Shown: piece by piece, positions 46,300-58,000 of the stretch
Position numbering within the stretch: the stretch's first letter is position 1
How the letters are laid out: every line of letters begins with the position of its first letter
From: Chamaecrista fasciculata
Taxonomy: Eukaryota; Streptophyta; Magnoliopsida; Fabales; Fabaceae
NCBI GenBank assembly: GCA_003254925.1
Contig: QANZ01055075.1
Location: 109,989-173,988, forward strand
Direction of reading: 5' to 3'
Length of the DNA: 64,000 nucleotides
Notes under the pieces: generated by a model
What the model was told of the DNA's origin: nothing
Databases searched by the model: none
What the model saw: only the letters and a program-made list of their open reading frames with translations
Made by a program: the position numbers and the translations under genes

Positions 46300-46650
46300 A
46301 GATTGAAATATCTGGAGCTATTCCTCATCATGGGTGGCTCCTTAGCCTCCATCTCCATGGAGCTCTTCGTTGGCCCCAAACGCCACCAGCCCTTGGATCC
46401 CGACGGAACCCTCCATGGGGTCGAGGGTCATTACCACTTACTGTTACAGTTAGTTATTGCGGTTTCTCTAACTACCACACTCCCCAACAGCTTCCTCGTG
46501 AGCTTCGTGCGTTCCGTTAGCATTCTGTTCCAAGGCGTGTGGATCGAGGTCATAGGTTTCATGAGGATGGATCCATTGCAGTAAGATTTCCTGAAGTGAG
46601 CCTTCTTTGATTCCTAAAGGGCGCATTGGGTGGAGGATGGAGGCCCAGAC
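46300..46650 (+). pseudogene. Truncated DUF716/TMEM45-like gene fragment
   Basis: Begins at the equivalent of about residue 46 of the intact protein (LKYLELFLIMGGSLASISME) and has no start of its own. A deletion joins LDPDGT directly to EGHYHLLLQL, removing about 70 residues with the HNFEHSS motif. A second deletion removes 15 bases (MGIGL) between short CTC repeats. After GVWIEVIGFM the frame is lost, with the phrase CCTTCTTTGATTCC still recognisable near 46600. It is the right-hand product of the tandem duplication, with the breakpoint inside the ORF. Confidence 0.93.
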
Positions 46651-46660
46651 GCCCCTCAAA

Positions 46661-47031
46661 ACGACTCATCCCTTTAAAGCATACTTGGCCAGTCAATCGA
46701 CGGCTTTATTAGAAGACCTTCTAGCCCACACCACCTTACTCAAAAGCATATTATTCAGCAAAAAATTGATGTCATTGATCACAGGAGTGCATCTCCAGTC
46801 CACAATCGAAGAGGGCAAGTTCACAGCATTAACCAGACATTAACAATTTGTTTCAAAAAGAACATTAGAGAAGGAGAGATCCAAAGACATTTGCACAGCT
46901 TTCTTTAAGGCTAAGGCTTCATCAACCAAAGTCGAAGAAACATCAACAACAATACTAAAAGAATCAATAAGACAACCATGAGAATCTTTAAAAACAATAC
47001 CTACACTTACCTTACTTAACGAAGTCACCAT
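46661..47031 (-). pseudogene. RNase H-like (RVT_3) fragment, LINE-derived
   Basis: On the minus strand: VGIVFKDSHGCLIDSF, then STLVDEALALKKAVQMSLDL, FSNVLFETNC, a stop, CLVNAVN, and after a gap NKAVDWLAKYAL. This order (G..R D..G, EA.AL..A, E.D, H/A..ADWLA) is that of the plant RNase H domain at the end of LINE-type ORFs. Reverse transcriptase is absent. The fragment lies between the DUF716 fragment and 47055, where homology with 37745 resumes. Confidence 0.75.
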
Positions 47032-47054
47032 TCATATTTACCTCCACCCTCATA

Positions 47055-48171
47055 ATTCGTACAATACTATCATCACTTTTTTAATTCCTCGGCTCCATAT
47101 ATTAATGGGTTTATAAATAAATATATAATAGTCTGGATCATTTATTACATACATATGTTCACACGTCACTATTCACTAACAAACCATATTTATTATTTGA
47201 GATTTGAGATTATATACGTGAAGATTAAGAACCCAGATCAAATCAGAGAAATTAAAGGAAGCGTGAGCTGTAATAAACATGGACCGTTGAGGCAGTGAGT
47301 CATCAACGATCATGACGACTCCATTGAGATTAGTCGTTTGAGATATCTATTTGTTAAATATAAGATATAAAATATTGGATAAAAAATTGTTAACACGACG
47401 AAGAGATGGATTCTTTAAGATATGGAGGATCAGCTGTAGTGTCGCAGTAATTAGACCATACACTTTCAATTAAGGCTATCAAAATGCGAGAGTTTTAAGT
47501 AAATTTAAGAATGGAGTGCAAAATTAGATGGTAAACTTAATTAAGAGTTTGCTTAAATATAAATAATACAATTTTTATATCGAAAGTCGATCATTTAATT
47601 AATTTAAATGTATCAAAATATATTTATTTTATTTTTTTTCATTTGTCATTATATATATAAATATAGGCAAGGTAATTAATAGCATAAGAAATTATTTATA
47701 AGCATATAATTATTCAAAATTTGTCATATTTTAACAAAATATCTCATAATAAGATCATAAAATCATAGGATCGATGAGATGTGAAATATCTCATAATAAA
47801 ATCATTAAACAATTTGCTTTAAAATAATATTATTAAAATATTTCATCTTATAGGAGTGATATTTAATATTTTTTACTTTAAGAGAATGCAAATTCTCATA
47901 ATAAGATCATAAAATCGTATATATAAATTCGAGATTTACGTAAAATTCTAGTAAATTTAGATTTTAATTAAGATCATAATCGTTTTGTCTAGGTAAGATC
48001 GTAAACTCATAAAATTTTAAGATTTAAATCGAGATTTTAACAACCTTGGTCTCAACAATGAAGAAATTCCTAGCCTTGATTTTATCGATGTGAAATGCCG
48101 ACAACTTGCAAGAAAACAAGCAATCACTTCAAAAGTGGTTGATTTATTTAGTTCTTATATTTTAATCAATG
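47055..48171. other. Spacer of the second duplication copy
   Basis: 47055-47160 matches 37745-37860; 47275-47460 matches 38817-39005; 48059-48171 matches 39025-39135. Between the last two, about 47465-48055 is AT-rich sequence absent from copy 1. No gene. Confidence 0.65.
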
Positions 48172-48383
48172 TTATGAAATCAGACTGGAACGGACGGTCG
48201 AATCGGAACCCAAAAGTGAAGGAGGCTCGATTTGGACCATTTGAATGTTTAGAATGTTGGACCGCTTTGAACCATCCAAAAATGCTTTGGACCGGATTAA
48301 CCCGAGTTAAAACTGTGATCTAAAGTGATTTTTAGAAAACTAGTCGGGTCACTATTTTTTATGAAAAAAAAAAAAAAAANAAA
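48172..48383. repeat. GACCGG-rich repeat ending in poly(A) with an N
   Basis: Starts at the point where copy 1 and copy 2 part (ATGTTATGAAATCAGACTGG), carries GGACGGTCGAATCGG and TTGGACCGG words, and ends in poly(A) with one unknown base at 48380. It resembles 1738-1911, which also ends in a homopolymer at an N gap. Confidence 0.55.
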
Positions 48384-49009
48384 CACTTAGAAAGAGATAT
48401 CAATATCAAAATAAGTGAAAGAAGAATATAAAAGTTTATAATTTAATATTCTCTCCTTTTTTTTTCCTCAAATTAAAGATATCCTAAAGAAGTAATCTGT
48501 TTTTCAAAAACTAAATTAAATTATTAATGTTATAATTGAATTGTAATCGGAGGCCTTAAAAAGTAATGTGATTTATCTGCTAAGGATTAATTTGTTGCCA
48601 AGTTTCCATCATCAGTTGGAATATGGAAGAAACAACAAAAAATGAAGGCCTCCCACTGAAGAACACATTAGAAACTATTTTATTTTTGCCAGAAGAGTTT
48701 AGAAACTTGCGAATATATCAAATTTACATAAAAGAACGCGCAGCTTTTGTTGCTATTCAACAAGCATATCCTACAAGTTACAACAATCTGAAATTAAGGG
48801 ACTATTCTTTAATTACAAGATGGTACAAAGATTTTTTTTTTCTTATAAATCTCAGTTACCCTACAGTTAAATCTTCTAAAAAGCTTGGCTCTTTACCTTG
48901 TTTTATTAGTTATAATAAAACCTATTAGCAAATATATAAGCATCAATCTAAACTAGAATGTGTGAAAGAATAGGGCCGACCACAAAGCCCAAACAACACA
49001 AGCGGTGTC

Positions 49010-52000
49010 TCATGGCAGAGAACTTGTCATAGTACGCATTGGTAACCTTGCCTTTGGACTCTGGCTCCCAAACCTATCTAGGAATTCCTCAATCAACCTA
49101 CAAATTCAAATTCAAAATAAATAATATCTATTATCAATATGAAAACAAAAAGACCATATTTGAAGAAAACAAAAAACAAAAATACAATTATATTTTACCT
49201 TCTTAATTAAAGACCTAATAAGAAATTAGTGATTAAAATGTAACAAAACACCTCCTTGACCGTTAAACTAAAATGAAAACGTTAACTCTGTGTTTCAACA
49301 ATTTCTGCGGACGTCAGGTTGGGATAAAAATATAGATATTCATTAGGTTGGAATTTCTGCCAACATCTTAATCCAAATTTCAAGGGGATGTTTGCCAACA
49401 GTTTTAATTTTATGTATCGATTTGGTATATTTCAGAGGTACGGTATAGTTTTTACCACTAACAATGAAGGGGAAATTCCAGCATAACACAATTTGACAAA
49501 ACAACTCACATGCTGCAGATGGACTTTTGCGATGAAGCTAGCTCGCGATCTGGGAAAGCGTCGTCCAGCCGGAAACTCAACCAAACATAGAGATCCAACA
49601 CCTTTTAAGTTTGGCATCATCAAAGTGATTCAAGATATATTAGTTAAAAAAAAGAAATGAATGTATTACCATTTTCCATGAAAGACTGTGCAGAGTAAGG
49701 GCAAAGCTAAGAAACCACATGTTTGTATATATGTAAATAGAATAGACAGAATAGAACATGACTGTTCAGGAATATGTTTGGAAAAAACGGCTACAACTTC
49801 CCTTAAAGTAATTAGTTCAATGTGGATGCAAAGTAATTTTGACAACTAGAAACTGGAAAATTAAAATATACTGAGACACAAAATTCCATGTCTGATAAGA
49901 AAATAAGACAAAGATTAACCACCATGTGCTGTGTGTCAGACCTACCTAAAAGAACAAACTAAGGCGATTACTATCAACAGACATGACAACATTTTAATAA
50001 GAAAGACAATCACTCCCGCTGCTGGAATATGTTGTGTAAAAGTTTATATTCCACAAGTTTTTAATGTTCAGCCACGTATTCATCTAGCTTTTTGTGAGAC
50101 TATTAAATCTTCTAATATACTGAAAAAACAGCCCAAGATCGAGGAATACAACAACTCCAAGTAACTCAGTGTTGCAAATGTCCATCCTCAGGAATGGCAT
50201 ACTTATTCTTCAGAGTTTTTCATTTCCTATATGAGCTAAAGCTAACACCTTCAATGGGGGGCTACAACTTGTGTCAATCAAGACCTTCAACTGGCATTAG
50301 CCATATTGACCCCAAAAAGTGAAAAAGCGAAAAAAAAATAATCCCTCACCTTGAAGATAGATTCAAGCTCCTTAAGTGCAGACTCTGTTTTTGGTATCTT
50401 GAGTGTACCTGGTGTAAATATTTCTCGGAGCCGAACAAGACCTTTCTTTGCATAATTCTCTGCAAACTGATTTATCAAAAATTATAGCATCAATTTTATG
50501 CCCATTCAAACTGATATCAATTTATCTCACGATACGAACGTGTTGGTTACCTGTGTCAGGCCTTGAGCTGAAATTTCATCATCCATGTCAACTGGACTGA
50601 ACATCACAAATATCGGTTGAATCTTTAATAAAAAATGGCATTCTGCTAATTTTTCCATTTATAGAATTGAATATACATTTCAAATATTTGAAATTTGCTA
50701 AAGAATTAAAAATGTACCTTATAACAAAAAGATATTTTTCATGCAATCCAAGCGGAAACTCGTCAATAACAGCAGCCACTTTCTGATGACAGTGATTGCA
50801 AATTTGCAATCAACATCCATTTTAACAAAAAAATGACAGCTGATAAACAATATTATAGCACTGAAGTACTCAATAGTATTAATAAGGTAATATTACTATA
50901 CTAGTCCCAATAATTTAATTCAATTTTCAATTTGATCCTTTTAGTCCAAAAATTTGTAATAGGCTCCTTACAGCTTAAAAAATTTAACTTAGTTCCTACG
51001 TTAAACTAAAATTTGTGACTTTGTTTCCATTAAAAAAAAATTGTGACTTTGTTGGATCTGGGCTGGTTGAAGCTTTTAATTCTTACAAAAGAAGAGAAAG
51101 AGGGAAAGAGGGTGCTTTTGGACCCAACAAAAATGGGCCAGCTTCAGTGAAGAGAGAGAAGAAGAGCCTAACGGTTTCTAATTCTAACACAGTAGAGGAG
51201 GCAAAGGAAGGAACTGTGTAGTGTGCACGCCTTATGTAAGGAGGGTGCTGCATTGTGTTTTCTCAGGCAGAAAGTTAGTAGGAACTTGGGGGAGATACTG
51301 GCCTCTCGAAAGTCCAGACTATATTACTGTTTATTTGAGTGTTCTTGTGTTCTTAAGAGAAGTTTGTGCATTTGTGGCTTGAGGACTGTTTTGGGGTTCA
51401 TTATCTCTGTGTAAGGGCTATATTTTCCTCTCTCTATATAAAATATAGCTGCATTTCAGTTTCATATCATCTCTCGATCTCATTTACATATTAGTTCCTA
51501 TCAGACTTCCACCAAGGCTTCACTAAATTTTGTGGACATGGCAAATCATATGCTGTCTTGACACCTTGAATATGTATGATTTATATCAACCAAAAGGGTA
51601 GAAGATGAGATGAAAATAACTCACATATGGCTCGTGCTGCATCCTATGCTACGTACTTTGGGTGAACTGGCTTGCATCATGCATATTTTGAGTGCCAAAA
51701 TGATGCATGGTCAGCCACATCAGCAAAATTTAATGGAACATTGACTAAAACTATAAAGTAAAGACTCGATTACAATTTTTTAAAACTATAAGGACCTAGT
51801 TATAAACTTTTAAACTATAGGACCAAATGAGTGATTTAACCTACTAAATAACAAAATAAAATTTTGATGATTAAATGGCATGGTGGCTATATTAAAACAT
51901 ACCAATAAATCTTCACAATCAACAATGAAATAATTTTCTGATAATTTGGCATTCTCTACAAAATGCTCCTGCAATAAGAAAGAAAAAATCTTAATTTAGT

Positions 52001-55000
52001 TTTAAGGAAATATATTTCAATTGCATTTTCAGGTTAGCATAGATATTAAAAGGCATAAGCTTCTGCAGATTGAGCTAAAAGTTCAATGCCTAGTGCAATT
52101 GCATTTTAACACATCTATAGATAGATAAAAGGGTCCAAATAACTCAATCGATCAAAAATTGAGCTTCTACTGGCTGTGGATCACAGTTATTGCTCACACA
52201 CATCTCAATTAGATAAAAGGAAGAAGCTAAAACTAAAATATGAAAGAATAAAACAAAAGGATCCCTCTTTGCTTAAATAACTATGACGCTTTACAGACTA
52301 TAGCAAAATATTCTACCTCTATTTTGCTCAAGATCCAGAAACAAGAGTTTGACAGAGACCACATAGGAACACATGTCTCATCCTCCTTCCTATCTCCTTC
52401 TCAAAAGGTTCTATCTCTTCACAACTTTGGTTAAAGATCAGAAACAGAAAATATTTCTATTGTCTGTAATTACTAATTAGTTGCTCCCATGTGTAATAAT
52501 CCCCAAAAACTCAATGTGCTTCCTCACCGTTACAGTAAAAGGAATTTGGCTTTTCTAATGTGTTAAACACACTTAAGGAAACGAATTCAGTTTTCATTAA
52601 TGACCACCTACAGTGAACTTAACACTATACTCTCTCAAATACAGTCCACAATTTAGAGGATCTTTTCCCCCAATATGCTGGTCTCTGTACTCTGTACCAG
52701 TCCAAGAGTTCCGTTTTTAAAATATACAGCTTGTTGTAGAAGAGAAAGAAATGAAGTACATGTATATCCTACTGGTACTAGGGGAACATAACATAAGCCT
52801 AACCAAAAAAGCCCATATCTCAAGTTCAACCAGATGTTAACCAAACCCTTGTAACAAGTAAAATTGATTGTGGTCCTATCATGGGCTTTGGTGAATATAG
52901 TTGATAAAATTGTGTTCTTTTCTTTTATGGATATTGTTGGAAGATAAGTTCATAACGGTCATTGGAAGAGATATGTTAAACCTATATCAGAGAAAAAAAA
53001 TGTTTGACCCTCATAAGTTTACATTTTGATTGGGTTGCAGTGCAATATTCAGCCTCCACACATGATTGCAATACGACAGTATGCTTCTTGTTTCACCAAG
53101 AGACTAGATTTCTTCCAACAAAGGCACAGTATCTTAAATTGAATATCTTATCACTAGATGATCCTGCCCAATCAGCTTCAGTGGAAGCTTCACTTCCAAG
53201 CCCACGATCATTACAAATTACATCTTGGGTAAGAAATTTCCTCAGATACTTAAAACAAACCGACATGCCCCAACGAATGGTAGGTGAGGACATGAACTGC
53301 CTCACAACATTAACTAGGAAAGTGATATCTGGACATGTCATCGTTAGATAAGTCAATTTCCCAACCAGTCATTTAAACATGTATGAGTCACTAAGTGTGT
53401 CACCATACTACAACTTAATGTGATCAAATCCGAAAAAAAAAAAAAAAATACCCCCAACTATTCAAGGAGAAAAGTTTTGATAGCATGTAGAAATGAAAAT
53501 TGAAAGTGACTTAATCAGCCATCCTCCTTTTTTATCCTGTGTGTAGGACTAATAACAGCAAAGTTTATGTAGTACGTCCTAATAGTACTGGGAGAATATA
53601 CATAAGCCCAACCCTAAAGCCTGTATACACGTAACAATACTAAGTCAGATAAATGACAATAACCTCTGACAAATCACGTTCCTCATCTAAAGGTAGACAA
53701 AATATCTATATATATATATCAATGAGTAAACATTGACATGCAGATTACTTAACTACTATGTCAACCTACCAGTATCTGGTAGAAACCATTATTGGGGTGT
53801 AATAGTGAATATGCATGCAATAGATCATATGATGGAAGTATCCCAGCACGCTGCACGAAAGAATTGGAGTTATACAAAAAGAACAAAAAATATGAGTATA
53901 GAAGATTTGAAATTAAGTTAACCAAGCGCAAATGAAGATTTATATTCAACCTAGCTTTCTTTTTCTTTTTTTCAGACTTAGTAATGGGTGCTTTGGAGCC
54001 ACATACCTCCAAAGTGGGTGATGGAGAATTTAATGATGAATGAAGCAAAGGTAGATCATCTGCTTTTATACATGTTACTTCTCCAGTTGAGAACTTAGAC
54101 CCATATCGGCCAGCTCTCCCTACAAGTATATGCATTCAACATTAGAACAAACACAATATCAAAAAAGAAATAGGGTGCATTTGAATGAGCTTCTCAAAAT
54201 GGTAGAAGCACTAAAAAAGTTAAAAATGAGGACAAATATGTAATGATACTTTAAATGACTAAATTTAGCCCTCACTCAACCAAACTCGTTACTCTTCTCC
54301 TATTTCTTCGCCATTTGCCCATTTCTGCAATTCTACCCCACATTCTGCAAAGTCCTTATGTATATCATATATGACTTTAATGGTACCTGCAATCTGTTTG
54401 ATTTCAGGTACTGTCAGCTTCCGCATTTGAAAACCATCAAACTTCACCATGGTTGAAAATATAACTCTAGAAATATTTAGATTTAAACCCATTCCAATGG
54501 CATCACTTGCCACAAGAACATCAAACTCGCTGTTTGCATCATTGAACAATGTTGCCTGCAGTCCCAATGAACATTTTAAATCAGTAAAACCCTCAGCAAT
54601 TTCAAATGGAGAAAAACATGGAAAAAAAACTACCTTTATTAGGGTATAGATCTATATGTAAGCATCAAACACAAGAATAACTTGGGAAATGTTGAAAGAA
54701 AAAAAAAGGGATAGAATGAGAAATGAGATTGAACAGTTTAGAATGGATATGGCAGAATGAATATAGAAGGGATCAACTAAACAGGTCTACTAACTCTCAT
54801 CCCAATTTCTAGTGGTCCAGCTGTTAACTTTATTAGGATCTAATGGCTGAAAACCGCTAATTTGTTAAGGGAAATCTGCTTAGAAAAGATAAAAACAACT
54901 TTTTAATAATTCAACAACCATTACTCTCTCTCATTTATTATGGATTGTGTAAAAAAAAACATATTATTGAAGAATACTTTATTACTTTTAAACTGAACAG

Positions 55001-58000
55001 TAAATCCTAAATAAACTTTAAAATAGTACTTTTTACATCAATGTGGACTTTAGTTTTTAAACTTCTCGTTACCAGCAGAAGTCCCAAAGGAACTAGCACC
55101 TCTATAGTACTCCTTGAGCTCATTCCCCATTGTTTTCACAAAGTAAGCTCAGGAATACATTTTAAGAGGGCATATTATACCGAACTATTTTTGGATGATC
55201 TTTTCTATTTTAAGAAACCAATCTCATAGAATGTGCCTACTAAAAACACTTTCATGAAAAACCAAATAAAGAATTATTTGATATATTTTATTTAATAAAT
55301 AATAATGCAATTATTCAGTTTAAAATAAAAATAAATAATTCTCAATGATATAATCTTCAATTTTATAATAATTCAAATAAATGAGATATGGGATGATAGA
55401 GTGCATTGTATTATTGATGTTCTCCTATTGCCTAGTCAGGCTCCCATTAACAATTGAATACTTTTCAGCTTTAAGTAACTAGGCTCCTCAATTACCTAGA
55501 GAACTCCCCATATCAGTGCACTTGACAGTTATTCTTTATTTTATTGTTTTACTTTCAATCAAGGTGGAACAAATATTGTAAATTTACCCAAAAATAAGAA
55601 ATCTATAGAAGGGAGGTGAAACACACTAGATTTTTCATAACAAAATAGCTCATTTTTTATCCAATTCCACCTGAACGGTAAAAAAATTGCAAGGAAAAAG
55701 AGGGTTCAGCTCAATGGACTAGGCCAAAAAGCCCTTTCTAAACAAGGCACCATTTCACTAACTTAATTCTCTATCTTATTCTTTCATAGGCTTGGACAGA
55801 CCAGCCTAAAGGACAGCTCTACTTTCAAGACTTAATCATTTGTATCAAAATTAGGGACAAAAATCACAACGAGGACAAACTAATTTTACACCAACCCACA
55901 TAAAGGTAAATTATCATTTACATTTTATATATAATGATTGAAATAAATTTTGAAACTAAGATACTTGTGAATTGTGAGCGAATCAAAGTTCATCAAATAT
56001 CAGATGGGAGAAAAAGTATGTAAAATTCAAATTTAACATACTCATAACATAGAACTCAGACCTGCCTTGTTCGAGTCACTGGAGGCAGTGAACCATAAAC
56101 TACCGAACAAAGATGCTTTCCTTCCCTTTCGATTCTCTTCTGAGCAATATTAGAGGACAAAGTTTAGTCAGCAATGCAAACTTCCATAACACAAAGCAAA
56201 TGAATTTGCGGAACTCGAAATAGAATTACCAGCAGCATTTTGAAGAGTATAAAAAATTAAAAACAATCTCCTTTTGCAGACCAAAAACATTATTGTTTAA
56301 TCAAGCTTTTGTTATATTAAACTTCTCATAGTCCAAATAATAATTATCAAGATCGAGAGTTTAGATCGAAAGATCGTTTAAGATCCAAATCTTAATATGC
56401 CAAACCTTGCCAAATCATTCCAAGAATCACGATAGGATCACGATTTTATTTTTTGCAGGATCATAAGATATTGCAAGATCCTAGCAACTTCAAATTTATT
56501 TTCCTGGAGATAAACAAATTTTAGGTTCAATTTATTTATAATTGGGGAGGAAAACACATAGCAAAACCAAAATAAGGGCCAGAGAAAGGGTTTCAAATGG
56601 CAAAACTGAGAAGCAAATGTTTGTCATCTATCGTCTTCTGTCATTGTCTATTGGCCATTGTCGTTTGTCATCATCCATGTCATTGTAAAATAGTATTTGA
56701 AATTTGAGATCTTGGTTCTTCATTTTTGTCCTTATTCTTCATTTCCTACAAGTCACTTATTCCTATATTCTTATTTTTTAGTTGTTAAAGCCTAAATGAC
56801 CTATTTAATCAGACTTTCAAAATCTCTATTTTGTTTGTAGTGCTATGGTGTGAAATCATTGTTTTCAATTGTTCCCAAGTATTTTTTTTCATTGTGAAAT
56901 AGTTTGCTCCTTGAGAATGAGAAGTAAATTTAAGAATTAGAATACTTGATTATTGTATAATTTATTTTTAAAAAAATACACCGATATATTATTCTAAAAG
57001 AAAATTGATAAAGATCTTATGATTCTCAATCCAATCTTCCAATTCGATTTCTGAATTTTAGAGTGTGAGTGAATAATGACCTAATTAACAATGGTGTTAT
57101 AAGGAATTTGCCTCTGTAGAATGAATGACGCAGCTCTGTTACTCATACTATGCTAACTAGGGCTCACACCTAATCATAACTAGTTTACACTCCTATTTTA
57201 TTCATCCTCCATTTAGCTTAGAATAAAGGTCATATACGCAAACTTATCACAATATGTTATGCAAAGAACTATTAAAGAAATTAGAATGTCATCTAGTTAA
57301 TCATTGTTGATGACAAAGCTAGTATAAATACATCATGAAAGAATATATTATTTGATAAAGTGGCAATCAACTTTCTGTGTTTGGTCCCCTCCTCCATTTA
57401 AACATTTTAGATTAAAGGAATATGCAGGGCTAACTTATTGTGACAAAGAACTTCTTTCTTGTATCTTTCTCTAAACATCAGCTCTCGAAGAGACTGTTTC
57501 AGCCACACAAAATCAAAGGTTGCCAAGACCAAAGCACAAAACTCTCAGAGCTTCATCATGTTTTTGAGAACAAGTTGTCCCATTCACATAGGGACTGCAA
57601 AAACTTCACACATTCCTAATAAAGGAGAATTCTGGCCAGATTCTTGTGAGGTAATTCTTATTTTCAACTAGTCTCTGAAACCTATCAGGTTCTTAAATAA
57701 ACTAACCCTACCTCCAACAGAATTCAACACTTAAATACAGGACTGTATTTTCAAGCTTGTAACCTAGCAAACCAATTTGGTCAAATGTTTCTATAGCATA
57801 TATCCATGGAAACACTACCATGAATGTATAAATTCTTCAGCAAATTTCCTACCAATTTCTAAGTAGTTAGTATCTTAAATCAAGTTCACAGCATATTATA
57901 TTATCTTTCTTTTTCTTTTTCTTTTCTGTTTTTTGCTCATTTTTGTTTATTACTTGCAAACCTAAAAGTAAAATACATCAAGAATTCAAGAACCCTTTTA

